The notes: generated by a model not told the origin, from the sequence alone. A stretch of 64,000 nt of DNA from Chrysopilus asiliformis (GCA_964034945.1 OZ035963.1:40199090-40263089); one strand, 5' to 3'; positions 22,615-34,899 are shown, counted from the first letter of the stretch. Made by a program: numbers and translations.

Positions 22615-23935
22615 CATAATAGGGCTATTAGAGATGTCCGCTCGGTCAAGCAGATCAAAAGATCGCTTGGGGTGCGGCGCGCACGAAAACCATATTGAGC
22701 ATCGTTGATTATGTTATTGCGCTTTTTTTTGAGATTTCGCTATTGATCCAAGCAAGTACGGATGTCAGAGCTATAGGTCTATAATTTGAGGGGTCGCATT
22801 TGTCACATTTTTTTGGGAATGGGCTAAAGATTAGCTGCTTTCCAAGAAGATGGATACATCCCCTGGGAGATGCTGAGTTAAAATAGGGAGCGAAGAGGTC
22901 GAACTAAGGTGCCGGCACATTTTTTCAAAACATGGGGAATGCCATCCGATCCTGTGGATTTGTTCATGTCAATATCCTGTATAATTTTAACTATTTGTCT
23001 TCTGCGAATCGAAATTGTTGGAGAGACAGTCTCTGAGATGGATTCTGGGAGACTTGAATTTGTTGCGAATTTCGCAGCTAAAACGTTTGCCTTGCCAACG
23101 GGGATCGACAACCACTTCATTGTTACAAATTAGTGGAGGTGTTGAAGATTTTGTGAAATTGTTTGTTGCCTCTTTCACCATTCACCAAAAAAAATGTTTG
23201 CCCTTTCGGGCGGTTTAATATTTTCCGCTTCATCTTTTGGTCGAAGACATATTTAGTACGCCGTAGTACAGACTTGGAGGTGTTACGAGCGTTTATAAAC
23301 AACGAGCGGGTTTCTTTGTTAGGGTTTTCCCTAAATTCAGAAAACGCCGTCTTTTTTGTTTGAATGGCGTCGCGACACGCTTTTGTAAACCAAGTGTTGT
23401 ATTCACACTTCACCCAAATCGAACTGCAGGGTATGTAGGATTTCATACCAAGTGTGATTACGTTCGTGACCTTTGCAGTCGCAACGTCAACGTTACCTTC
23501 CCTGAAACAATCGGGCCACTTGTAAGTTGCAGAATACTTATTCAAGCTCCCCCAGTTGGCTTTTTTAAATTGCCAAACATTTCTACGCGGGGCTTTAGTT
23601 GTACTTTTAGGGGGCCTGACGGTGAAAAAAGAACAGCTCCTCCCAGCGGAGGGAGGACAGAAACGCTATATTTAGATGGATTTGTAGTTAAAAACAAATT
23701 CAATAGATATGAGTTATGTCGTGCAATATCTGGAATTCCCGTTGGTTTGTCTACGATTTGCGTCAACAAGTTTGATTCGATCAGGATGGCATGAGAAAGG
23801 AAGCCACTTATCATTATGGACGTTGAAATTATGGGCGTTTTGGGTTAAGTAGATGTAGACTGAAATATGGATCTCCCTAATTCCGCAATCACTATCAAAA
23901 TCAAATTTTGAATTTGGACTTTCCCGCATCGGTCC
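22615..23935 (-). pseudogene. Non-LTR retrotransposon (LINE) ORF2 relic: endonuclease end to RT start
   Basis: Reading the minus strand from 23814 downwards: LLTQIVDKPTGIPD, HNSYLLNLFLTTNPSKYSV and SPLG (end of the APE endonuclease); 23545-23123 is the endonuclease-RT linker (WFTKACRDAIQTKK); 23120-22878 gives DMNKSTGSDGIPHVLKKCAG (RT block 1); then frame-shifted CDPSNYRPIALTS (RT block 2) near 22775 and NDAQYGFRARRTPSDLL near 22650. At least two frameshifts and stops. Clade is uncertain (CR1/Jockey/I-like). The YADD box and 3' end are missing; a LINE 3' end of similar type lies at 49740. Confidence 0.78.
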
Positions 23936-26900
23936 AACAAAAAAAAAACAAAAAACGACCTCGTTTTTACTGCAAAATAATGGTATTGATCAAGTTAGAA
24001 AATACCGCTAGATTTTCAGTAACGGTTTCTGAACAAAACAAAGAAAACGATCGATTTTGCGTAGTTTTCTACGCGAAATAGCATGAAAAAGCACGAGCAC
24101 CTGAGGTTTGTTCCTTGCAGCAACTTACACAATCGGATCTAAAGATATAGACCTATAATTCACATCCCCGTACGAAAAGCGTAAGAAGCGACGAGAACGA
24201 CACACTGATTAATAATGTGTCTGCCAAACCACAATAGCTTTAATGAGGAAATTGGGGATCGACGGTTCGTATTTTGGTCAAACAGATCAAACGATTTTTG
24301 AGAATTAAATTTCTTAGGCTAGTAACTGAAGACAACGTCGTCGGAACCTCGTATATTTTTTTATCCTACTTCGTGTTATTTGGGTATACCATGTTTTTGG
24401 CTAATTTCACCAAAGTTTTCTTTCCGTGTGTGATGTGTTTTTTCTGTCAGCAATACAAAGAGATATAAAGCTATTTGACTCGGAAGTCCATATTTCAATG
24501 CAACTACTTGGTGTGTAAAAACTTTTGTAGAACTTGTAAACATTTTTCAGATATAATTAGAAGGAAAAACGACACTTTTTTGGCTTTATTCAAATAAGTT
24601 TTTGGAAAGTTGATTGATGAAATGTTTGCCAAACAAAATACACTGAAAGTCTAAACTAGGAATCAGGAAACAGCCAATTTATTGCAATTCTCCCCTAAAG
24701 TCCCATATTAGGCTTATTTACCGTACCTGAATTAATTATTTTACATTTAGCCTTTTTCCACTAATGAAAAATCTTTTGATATAAAATCCGCGTAAAATTA
24801 ACTTATCCATCTCAAAAACATTCATGGCGACCAAGTGTCATTTTTATATACAAGTTTTATGTGAACCTGTATGTGGATCTGTGCAATAAAGAGAAAGAAA
24901 AGGCGAGAAAATAGGGCATTTTGATATTTTCGAAGATTCTCTTGACTGTTTTAAGCAAAGATCTGGTTACCAAAAACAAAATTGTCCAAAGCTGTAGGAA
25001 AAGTATCCCTAATTGTATAATGACGCGCAAAAGTTTGCCTTGTCCTTTTTTTTAAGTGTTTTAATGAATACCTTAAGGGGCTAACTCATCAAGCAAATTT
25101 GGTCTGCTAAAATACTAAAGCTTCAAACTCTGTAGGAGGAAACATTTTTGAAAGGGAGAACAGTAAAATGTTTGTAATATTAAAGGCTTAATGATTAGCT
25201 AATTGTACGAAGTTTTTTTTATTTATAAACACATCGCAATTTTTTTGTCTGTGTTGCACACCTAGTGATTGATTTTTGAACCAATGGACGTGAATTGTAA
25301 TATTTGTAAGTCTTAAGCTCTATATTTAATAAAAAGTTTTAAAAGAAAAGGAAAAAATATTTATTTGGGCGCTGTGTATCAGAAAAAAACAAGATAAAAG
25401 CATAACGAGGAAACTGAACCCAGAGTAATCTATGTTACAAATATGCTTCGTTCCATTGATGAATCGGTTCCCGAAATGCAGAGCGTCATTAATATCAACA
25501 ATGGAAATCCCGAACATGATCCAGTCAGATTACTTGATATTCAACGGAAAACTGCACCGCCTCTACACCTAGCAAGAGAACGAATAATGGAAGTTGGTTT
25601 TTCCTGACGGGAAAAATGGTTTTTGAGAACATCGAGAAATATCCATAACTCCTCTCGACTATTTTCAAGCTCGCGTTATGGGCACATACAAAAGGTTCCA
25701 ATGAAACTTCGAAAAATTAACTTAGTTTTCGAAACCTTTTGCTTTAAAAAAATGCATACTTGGCCTGCAGGGCATACTTATCACCATTTTTTGTTTTGTC
25801 TTGATTTTATTTCTTAATTCTCAGTATGTCATGTTTTCTTTAGAAAACACTGCATCATTTTTCTATGTCTATAAACTTTTTAATTAAAATTGTTGACTTG
25901 AAATTTTCCAATTTCCGGAACGGATTGACAGAAAATGAAAATGGTCACCCTATTTTTAGCGTATTACGGAAATTCGCTTTGAAATTAATAAAATCTAAGC
26001 TTCAGTGAAAATGTTTATAATCGCAGACCAAAAATAGTATCATGTTTATGTAACACTTAACATGGAAGATATACATTTTAACATTTAGTATACCGTACGA
26101 ACTTGCAAAAAATATATGAAAAAATCACATAAAAGTTTCTTTTACTAATTGAAGCTAGCCATTCAACATAAGAATATTTCCTGTAATAGAATTATAAGAT
26201 CAAAATGATCAGATCTCGAATCACGATAAGCAAAGGCATAAACGTTGCCGCTGACGTTAATAATTTTGAAAATCCAATGCGATTCTTGTTTATATGAACA
26301 GAATTATATTTACGCCTAATTACCAAAGAATGTTCTTGTTTTCCTTGTAATAAAGTAATTAATGCCGTCAGTCTGTAAGAAAAAAAAATAAAAAAATGAG
26401 GATCGTTATTTAATGGCGAAAAAGTATTTTATGCAGAGAACTCTCTTGATGAATAACAATTCAAAATACATTTTTTGTTTCGAATTTTAATTAACCAACT
26501 ATCTATGTCAGCGATTACATTTTAGAGGGTGTCTATCTTACGACTTGGGCCTTACTTTTGAGGATAGTCTGAACAGAAAAGGTCTGTACTGTAAAAAATG
26601 TTATTGTAAATTTACTACAAAAAGAGTAGGGATCCGTTTGCCTGCTATAATTTCAGGTGAGATAAGACAAAAGGGAGGGGTTGAAAACACAAATCTTTAT
26701 ATGGGCACGAACCAAGTAATTTTTTAAACAGAAAGCGGCGCAAAGATTGATTTCAAGAATTGCTAAATTTTTCAACTTTTTTCTTGCAATTTACATTCCA
26801 AAAATAATGGCAACGGATATTGAAAAATACCAATACAAGCAAAAGCTACACAAATGAAATCTCTTGAAATATACATGTATTATTTATGGAAAACCGTTAA

Positions 26901-27262
26901 CAAAATACACCGCAGTCGAATTGCAGCAAACCCGAGCCAATGGGGAATATGTTTTATATACTTTGTGATCGTTTTTTCTAGCGTTTGTTAAATTATAACA
27001 ATAAATTGAAAGTCTGGGACAAAATTAGTTTCCAGGACGCTGGGTATGTTCACCATAGTTACGCTACCACGAATCTTTAAATTCGAGAGATTTATACAAG
27101 AATAAAATTTTTTTTTTTGATTATCCAACGTCCAGATCGACGGCCCAACAGCTAACACCCAAATGGGGGCCCATCAGGCACTAATTTTCCATTGTTTTCT
27201 TACTAACAAGGAACCTTTTTCAGGTATCCACCTGCGATTCTGTTCGCATTCACATATGTTAT
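23936..27262. other. AT-rich spacer without a recognised feature
   Basis: Several short frames (24274-24468, 25326-25517, 25623-25817, 26545-26727) have no conserved motif. No tRNA-like or strong inverted repeat noticed. Confidence 0.45.
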
Positions 27263-28226
27263 AGTAGGGGAGACCGGGGCTAGTATTAACAAATTTTGAA
27301 GATTGGGTCATATTTTTTTTAACAACTAACATTTTTGATATTGTTTTTATATCTAGCCATAACTGTAGTTATTCAGGTATCATAAGAAATAAAAAAAAGT
27401 CTCAACCAGGTGGTCACCATATGAAAAAAAAATCATTTTTATGAAAAAATGTCGTCTGTTAAAACTAACCCCGATCATGGGGCTAGTATTAACAGCGATG
27501 GGGTTAGTATTAACATAAGTTTTAACATGGAAATAATTAAAAAAAAAAAAATTTCTTTCACGAAAATTATAAAATCAACAAAATAAATATCCTTTTAAAT
27601 TCAAGTATATTATTTATCACAAAAACTAATAAAATGAACCAAATAAATATCTTTTGCAAGCATCATAAGTTAACAAAAAAAATTAAGTCGTTTTAAAAAA
27701 CAATTATTATTATCTAAAAAAAGGTTTCAGCGAAGCTTTTTTGTACATAATTTGTATCTATAAAAACATAATATGAGAATTCTTACTCTATGTTGTCATC
27801 ATCAGTATGTATTAACATGTGTTAATTCTTGCCCCATGGGTTTGTTAATTTTAGCCCCGACACTACTTTTTTTGAATTGTTAATCATACCAAAGATATAG
27901 TTAAGGATTGTAATAAAACAAAAGGACATTATTAATTAAAGCTTCATTAACTTACAATATCGATAAAGTTATATTTAATAATATAAAAAACTAAGACAGA
28001 AATCAAAATATTGCAAACCATAAAAAGTTCGTTTACCAGCTAAAATTCGGTCTCTGTGCTTAATCCTCACTGGCAATGAACTATTTATGACTGATGAGTC
28101 ACGATATGATCGACCTTATCGAGTGATGGACAAAAACCAAATTTCGAGATTGTGGCTCGTATATTTCGGCGGGAATAGCCTTGTTAATTCTTACCCCTGT
28201 TGATTCTAGCCCCGGGTTCCCCTACT
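27263..28226. mobile_element. 0.96-kb TIR element with iterated GGGGCTAGTATTAAC motif
   Basis: AGTAGGGGAGACCGGGGCTAG then TATTAACA (27263-27291) recurs inverted at 28199-28226 with four or five differences. The inner part repeats the motif in the left half (27479-27496, 27500-27515) and its complement in the right half (27820-27865, 28170-28190). No coding frame; target duplication unclear. Widespread insect MITEs have a similar GTAGGGGAGACCGGGGC start. Confidence 0.65.
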
Positions 28227-29340
28227 CAAAAAACTAAGTGATACGTATTTTTTTATGTCTCCTGGTATTCGGTTTTAAGGGGGGAAATCCTACGAAGAAT
28301 CGATTTTTGGTCTTAACTCGGCAACCAGTAGTCCGACTCAAACGAAACCAAAATCAAAAGTTTTCTTTTTGCGAGAAGAATGAGATTGTGAAAAGAAAAA
28401 TTTAAAGTTACTATGATAGGGTAGAGGAACCAATATTCGACCATGGTTTTTCACCCCCCTATAATTACCGTGCTTCAAAACTGATTACATATTTTGAAAG
28501 GCCTATCAAAACTAAAGTTTACCTGTTTTTGCATTTGACCAAGTCAAATAATAGGGTAAGTGACCCTTTTTTCCGTCCCTTGTCAAACTAATTTTTTTTA
28601 AATAAATTTTCATCCAATTGGGAAAGAACTTTCATGAGCAAGACGTGTTTTTTATATCGACAGACATTCGATTTTATGACAAAATTTGGGAGGGGAGGCT
28701 TTCTGAACCGTGTACAAGTAACGTTCACTTAAAAGCAAATAATACAAAAACTGCCGCACATACAGCACTGATTTTTGGTCTCAAGGTAATTAAATACATA
28801 TTATGCTTTTGGGTTAAATGGTGATATAAAAGAGATTTTTTTTTAATTTCTTTAATTTTTCTACTTTTTTATATATATTATATTTCAGCAAAGACAAATC
28901 CACAAAACGATACATTTTTATAGATACTCTTTTTTCCTAAGAAGCTAAGAAGATTAGCTTTCAAAAACTGGCATAACCGTCATTTTAGATGCTGTGGTTG
29001 CTGAGCTGTGGTCTAAAATGTGTTAATGTTTTCGTATATGTAACATATAAAAATTTCGTCGAAATCCAATTGAAGTTTTTTTTTGTCTATTGTAAACTTT
29101 CCTTCGAACCTTGAAATCAAAACAATGGCTTCTAGTATTAATTTTTTTTTATTTATCATTTCAATTTATTTTTTTATTAATTTATTTGATAAAAATAATT
29201 GATACTGGTCAAACTATTTGATAACAATAATTGATACTGATTGTTATTCTTCATATTTGGAGCAAAAGTGGTATTCGCAAAAAAATTCTTGAAGCATAAT
29301 GATTTCTTGCACTATGAGCAAGTTACAACTGCAAAATCTG

Positions 29341-29728
29341 AACATAACAAAAGCTATAATTGCCGATCTGGCAATCATTGGAGACCCGTATGGTGATATT
29401 CGTATTAAAATTCGAACAGTTATACCAAAATTTTTTGAAGTCAAACTTTCCAATCCGTCTGTCTGTCTGTCCGTCTGTCCGTCCGTCCGTCTGTCTGTGG
29501 CGCGGATTGCGGGCGCACGGATAGAGCTAGAGACTTGAAATTTTGCACAGATCCGTTTTTCGTAAAATGTGAGGCTAAGTTCGTTAATAGGCAAAAATGG
29601 ACCATTAAGGGGGGGTACCCCCCATACGAACGAAAACTTTTTTTCTGAATATCTCAAAAACTGTGAATTTTATCAAAAAAGTCCAAGAACAAAAGTTATT
29701 TAGGATATGATTCTACATAAAACTCCTA
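29341..29728. mobile_element. DINE-1-like chimera: reverse tip fused to forward middle
   Basis: 29341-29453 is reverse (AACATAACAAAAGC to GTCAAACTTTCCAAT) and 29454-29728 is forward (CCGTCTGTCTGTCTGTCC to CTACATAAAACTCC). The switch is at the GTCY block. The forward part stops just before the pogo-like coding relic. Confidence 0.75.
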
Positions 29729-30680
29729 AAAATAAGTTTATGTTTCTGGGAGAAGATAACTAGTTATGTACCAGTGATTGTGATTTTGCAACATAACTAA
29801 ATCGGAAAAATGTCTAACATAATTCTTCCAAATTCTAAATCCAAAAACATCAAGCGGCTGAATTTTTTCCGTTGTTCCTTTCGGTATGATCAGTGGTTAA
29901 ACAGGAGTAGCTTGTTTTACAGCTTCTAGACAATGACCACTCCATGAATCTATCAACAATACACTTTTCTTGCCTACGTTAGGAAAAAACACTTGCTCCA
30001 ACCAAATTTTAAAATGAGCTGAAAATATAAATTAGAATATTTTTTTTTTCATTGTAAAATTTTTTCTGACATTAATTTTAAGAATGTGGTTGAAAATTAT
30101 ATTTGAGAATGTGTTGCAAATTATATTTACCTGATGTTACTTGGCCGAAATAAGTTCTGGTCCAAATGTTCCACTTGCTTCTTTTAAAACCAGGAAAAGA
30201 GGCGAAAAAAGCTTTCCATCAGCAGATATATCGGGCTGTACAGTATACCACAGAATAACAGAAGGGAAACAATCGAGAATTTCAATGTCGCACGGTAGAG
30301 AGAAGAATCGGCGATAGAAAAAAATATCTTCAACTCGCTTTAAATTTTCGAATTTTCCGGAATTCCTTTTCTTGCCTTCATATTCAAACCGAACACGCAA
30401 AAGAGATAAAAAATATAACATGCGAAATTTGTTTTGCAGGGTTTGATACGGAATTTTTTTCATTATTCCAGCAATCGAAAAAATCTAACTTCTCCTCACA
30501 CAAAACACTTTTTAGAACATAAAACGCAATGCGGGATCGATAAAATGACAATTCGATCGAGTTTTGGTTTCATCCATTCCAAGAAACTCATTTTCTGCCA
30601 AAATTGAAAATCAACCAAAAACGATTTCCATTGCAACCCTGTTTGCATTTTTTCTTCTTTGCACACAAACGCATATCAAT

Positions 30681-30710
30681 TGTAAACAAAACGACGTCGT
30701 TTTGTTTACA
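30681..30710. promoter_or_regulatory. 30-bp perfect palindrome upstream of the THAP frame
   Basis: TGTAAACAAAACGAC and its exact complement meet at 30695/30696. It lies 46 bp before the THAP ATG (30756) within the nested element, so it could be an operator-like or transposase-binding site. GTAAACA is also the forkhead consensus. Function is inference. Confidence 0.5.
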
Positions 30711-30755
30711 TTTTTAGTTCAATTTTTCCGAGAAAAGTTGGAAGAACTATTTATT

Positions 30756-30859
30756 ATGCCAAAATTGGAATTTTTAAAATGCCTCGTCAAGCAATGTTCC
30801 GCGGACAGCTTAAAAAATCCCGAAAGAACGTTTTTTAGGGTACCGAAAGCACCAGGAAG
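30756..30859 (+). CDS. THAP-domain first exon of a transposase-like protein (partial)
   Basis: ATG at 30756 opens MPKLEFLKCLVKQCSADS...NPERTFFRVPKAPGR, 35 residues. The Cys pair (CLVKQC), an F-F-x-V-P-K block where THAP domains have FxFP, and a following G-R are the N-terminal half of a C2CH THAP finger; the second Cys-His pair would be in the next exon. A consensus-like donor (AAG|GTAAAC) follows GR at 30859/30860. An upstream in-frame ATG at 30564 exists, but the start at MPK matches THAP proteins, which begin right at the finger. A downstream exon with the Cys-His pair or an RNase H-like domain was not found, so the product is probably non-functional. Confidence 0.5.
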
Positions 30860-32808
30860 GTAAACTTTTTCGATTAGACACAAAAAAGGGGGAAAATTTA
30901 GGAGACACAAAAATTTTCTCGTAATTCCGAGGAAATCAAATTTTTTTAAAAGAATTACGTTATCCGCCGCTTCTCCGCGTATCACATAACGATAAACACG
31001 TCACAACATCCACGATTTTACACGATTTGTTTTTTTGTTCGGTTTGACAAACGTCAAACCTTGGTATTACCTGATTCAAGGTTTCGTGATTCAAAAACTG
31101 CAAAAAGCGCGTAGATTTGAATTTCAATAAATTTCTGAACTTTGAATTTCATCTTTTGGATTTGTAAGGGTTTTAAGTTCTCAACGAATTATTTGTCGGA
31201 TCTAAAAGCTTAGTCTCAGAATAGGGTATTGGAGTAATGTCGATTACATTAACTTTTTGATAAAAAAAAAGTTTTTACTAGAATCTGAGCGACGAGCATT
31301 AACGCTTCTTTCAAAAAATCAACGTAATTAATTCATACATACTAACTGTTATTAGGGATATGAATTAAATTAAATTTCCGCGAATTTCCATTTTGTGATT
31401 TTAGCGGAATAAAATTATGTGCATCAACACATCCAATAGTTTAATTCTGGCAACCCCCTGGAATTTCATCCGCCATTTCTGGGCACACATATAAAGCAAT
31501 TCGTGTGCTTACAAGGGAAATGAGATAGCCACATAAGGCCCGGAAAGTTCTTCGCACATCAAAAATTTTTGTTCCTCGATTCCCTTCTGTTATTCTGTGG
31601 TATAACTATGGGTAGTCGCAGAAACTGATTGAACAAGATATTGAACTGGCTTTATTCCCTATGTTGCTAGTGAACGTCCTGAATGAATCTCTAATTGAAA
31701 ACGGCTTTGATCCGAATTATAAATATTATCTGCGCCATAATTATTGATGAATGTTTTTACATTAACAACAAACTCGTCAGCATTTTTATTTAAAAGTTCT
31801 TCATTTTCTAAAGTTTTCCTAGTCACAAATTTATTAATTTTCCTCGATGTAATATGGTGTGCTTTTTTAAAATCCCACAGCCACGAATCAGATGCTTTGA
31901 ATTTGCAATCTTCACAACAAATTTCTTTTTGCCCTTGAAGAACCCATCTCCGAAGATCTATATTGTGAACTATCATTCCTGCACTAACAGCATATTTAAA
32001 ATTATTTAAAGTATATTCCGAAATTATTTGCAACTTTTCTTTGTAAGTTCTTCCTTTATTTACCTGGCCGGCCCATCGTCTTAATTGCCAGGTAGGTACT
32101 TGATAATTTTCTAATTTTTTTTCACTACATCAATTGAGAGATTGTTCTTTCGCTTACCACTCCTCCAATATTCCAAAGCTCGTGGCTTTTAATCAAAGCT
32201 TAACTTCTCTTCATCCTTAGAACAAGATTTTGGAGATATGTGAGATTTAGGGACCCATTCCTCAGGTACACTTATTTGAACAAATTATGCGTATGGAAGA
32301 AATGATAACTGAATGAGTTACAGAAAAAGCGGCCAGAAATGAAAAAAATGCGTAGTACAATTACTCAGAAACTGCTTTTAACTCAAAAAATATGAAAATG
32401 GCGTATGGCTCGGTGTCTGTAAATTATATCACTGCACTTATTTAATGATATTTCAAGAAATGTAAATCTATGGCAAAAGGCAAAAATATAGTAAACTTTA
32501 TTGTGCTTATTTAATTATTTTTATCTTCCAGCTGAAATTTTTAAATTGTGATTTTCAGTTTTTTTTTAGTGAAAAACTGGCTTAAAGGTATGAATTAAAA
32601 TAAAAATAGAGTTTGTAATTATCCAGTAAAAAGTAGGAAAATTCAAATTCAAACACATTTTTTTGTTTTAAAGCCAATTTTATTTCCTAAATTTAAAGCG
32701 CAGGAAGAGCTTGTCGTAAGTTTCACTTTTGTGTTGAAATACGAGATATTTTTTTGAGAAATTAAAAAAAAAAATACATGATGGAAAATCCGGCAATTTT
32801 TAAAAGCT

Positions 32809-32965
32809 TTTATTTAGCTTGCCTTCATATCTGTCTATCTGTCAGGGTCAAAACTTGCAATCTAATTTTGACCAACTTCCACTCATCCGATTGACTTGAA
32901 ATTTTGCATACATATGTAACTTCGATGTTAATACAATATTTCGTCTTTGTCCTTCTTCCTTGTAA
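32809..32965 (+). repeat. Interspersed family D copy
   Basis: CTAATTTTGACCAACTTCCAC, CCGATTGACTTGAAATTTTGC and ACATATGTAACTTCG are shared with 62385-62439 plus 63733-63755, where a mariner has landed. Looks like a body piece of a Helitron-type element. Confidence 0.5.
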
Positions 32966-33234
32966 GGATTAGGGTATGACCCTTGTTTTATTCTTTGCAG
33001 TCTTATATGTCAGAGTCGCCAGTCCGAAGATATTGGTCCCCAAAGTTAATTTTTTTTAATTTTTCGTTAAATGTATTTTTCGAAAACTTGTTATATATTC
33101 ATCATAGTTCCGACTGAACTTACGAAGAGTTCAGACGTATCAGAGTTTACTAGCTCGTTTCTATTTATTGAACCTTGTTAATCCGAATCCAGTGCGGTTG
33201 TTATAATTTGTGTTCGTGAGCACTAAACAGTCGG

Positions 33235-33640
33235 GAAATAATAGCAAAAGGGGTTTAGAGGACCCCTGCTCAGAAACCAGATCCTCCAAGATGAAGGCGG
33301 TACCAACAACATCCAACAAATTTCAACCGTTGGCTAATTTTCTTGATCAGGATGATATCGAGTGCAATGAGTCTGTTTGAACAGAGAAATCTAAGGTTAG
33401 ATCAGCTATTATTTTCACAGACCTAGGACTACAAACCATCAAGGAAATTTTCAAAGACTTAAATATATCCAACTTTCGTTTAAAAGACTAAAAACACACT
33501 TGATATCCAAAAAAGTCAATTTCTTCTCTCATAGGAGGACAGATAAAAAGCCTGCCAAAATCGTTCTCTCCGGTCTTCATGAAATGGACTGTGAGGTTCT
33601 TAAAAACATCTCGTAGATTCGCATGCAATTACTTGTAACG
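33235..33640 (+). pseudogene. LINE ORF1 (Jockey-type gag-like) relic
   Basis: Continuous plus-strand reading with three stops: SKMKAVPTTSNKFQPLANFLD, then SKVRSAIIFTDLGLQTIKEIFKDL, then TDKKPAKIVLSGLHEMD and CEVLKNIS. The order (NRFxxL...D, PPI-x-V-x-(n)-F-x-x-(I/L), KPxxIVLRGLHxxxxxxxI) is that of the ORF1/gag region of Jockey and related LINEs, just upstream of the expected CCHC knuckles, which are missing. Confidence 0.55.
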
Positions 33641-33724
33641 AAATCAAAAAGTTTACACTGAGGAGAAAAAAACGTTACAATGAATATGCTTTATACACAT
33701 TAAGGAGGCCCTCCATTACCATGA

Positions 33725-33960
33725 TTTTTCCCAACTGCAAAAAAATAGAGACACACTTATCTGAAGATACCTTGGCGAGAAAGGGAGATAAGAATCAACT
33801 GCAAAAATTTGTCGGCAACTGCATAAATAATTTCCCCTCTTTTTTTATGGCGATTTTATGGTTACAGTTGATGGACTTCAACTTTTTTATAGCGATTTCT
33901 ACTACAATCACACATTGTCCCTGTATATGAATAGTGAGCACAGACACATCCAAAGTGCTA
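33725..33960 (+). repeat. Fragment related to the ends of the 41.7-47.5 kb element
   Basis: GCAAAAAAATAGAGACACACTTATC here parallels GCAAAAATATAGAGACACACTTACG at 41777, followed by a similar AGAGAGATAAGAAxCAAC stretch. Suggests a second, decayed copy of that element's left end. Confidence 0.4.
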
Positions 33961-34871
33961 TTATAGCGTAGCTGTCATTTTTCATGTAGTGGTTGAAAAT
34001 TATACGGCTCTATAGCTTTATTGCTATGCCAATTTAAACATTATATCCATAACATAAGGTTTGATATGTTTGCTATAAAAGCCATAGCCGAATAAGGTAC
34101 TAAAAATGCCCTGGGACTGTTTGACGAAATTTTTAACCCTGCAAACCCCTTATAACGGCCGGAAGGGGCGGGGGAAGCAAAATCTTAAAAGTTAATTTTC
34201 TTGAGAACCGCTTGTCCGCTTTTTTTGAAAAAAATAATAATAAAATATAATAATAAAAAAAACAACTTTGTCTTCTTAAAAAACATAAAAATAAAAAATT
34301 GTTAAGTTCTTCTTAGAAAAATAATAACTAAATAGACTTCAAGTCAAAATATCTACATAAAATTTACTCACATCTGAGATCAAAGATTTATTTATGTCTA
34401 AATCCACTGTTGTTAGGTCTTAATTCAATTTTCATTAATTTTTTGCATTTTTATCAAATGTTCTTGTGTAACATAAATGTAAAAAATTGTGAAAAATAAT
34501 GTTTATTAGCAAAACACAGTTTTTTTTTAAAGAAATTTTTGAAAATCGCTGAAAATCTCCGAAAAGTCCCCAAAAGACCACTAAAATCTCATATCTCAAC
34601 ACGTGCTTTTTAAGGCTTGAAAGTCGCTAGAAATGAGACAAGTCGCTGAAAATGGCAACACTGCTCCAACTGATCAGGAATTAACGGGACAGCTGTTAGG
34701 ATTTAACTGAAGAACAGTCAAGGGGGGATGGAATTAATAGGCAAAAAGTTTGCTTGGGGACGATCTATCCAATGGCGTTAAAATTGCTCTAACGGTTGAG
34801 GAGATAGCGGGAGAGGGGCTTCCTGGCAAGGAAGGAGGGTATTATTTGAATGGGGGAAAATTTACCCAATG

Positions 34872-34896
34872 ACGCGAACCGAGTCAAAATCGGTTC
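34872..34896. repeat. 9-bp-stem hairpin GCGAACCGA / TCGGTTCGC
   Basis: Perfect 9-bp arms around GTCAAAA in a G-rich patch (34690-34900) with no recognised coding content. Confidence 0.55.
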
Positions 34897-34899
34897 GCT

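Larger units (their letters stand above)
30248..31600. mobile_element. 1.35-kb THAP-encoding DNA transposon nested in the pogo-like relic
   Basis: Perfect 21-bp inverted ends CCACAGAATAACAGAAGGGAA (30248-30268 and inverted 31580-31600) flanked by TATA at 30244-30247 and 31601-31604. In-frame rejoining of the host transposase requires exactly one TATA, so a 4-bp duplication is inferred. It carries a THAP-domain first exon on the plus strand and a 30-bp palindrome upstream of it, but no catalytic domain, so it is a deletion derivative. Kolobok and P families encode THAP domains yet have TTAA or 8-bp duplications; I do not assign a superfamily. Confidence 0.72.
29738..32140 (-). pseudogene. pogo/Tigger-like DDE transposase relic, split by a nested element
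   Basis: Minus strand, three pieces. 32140-31605: YQVPTWQLRRWAGQVNKG, REK-like helix, DLRRWVLQ, WLWDFKKAHHITSRKINKFV (CENP-B-type helix-turn-helix), then IYNSDQSRFQLEIHSGRSLA holding the first catalytic Asp, a stop, and VQSVSATTHSYT. 30247-30131: VQPDISADGKLFSPLFLVLKE and GTFGP. A 112-bp intron (GTAAAT at 30130, TTTTCAG ending 30019) leads to 30018-29738: HFKIWLEQVFFPNVGKK, LLIDSWSGH (second Asp) and IQPLDVFGFRIWKNY (third Asp). At least one stop and one frameshift. Removing 30248-31600 plus one TATA copy joins HSYT to VQPD exactly in frame. The element's own terminal repeats were not found. Confidence 0.75.
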
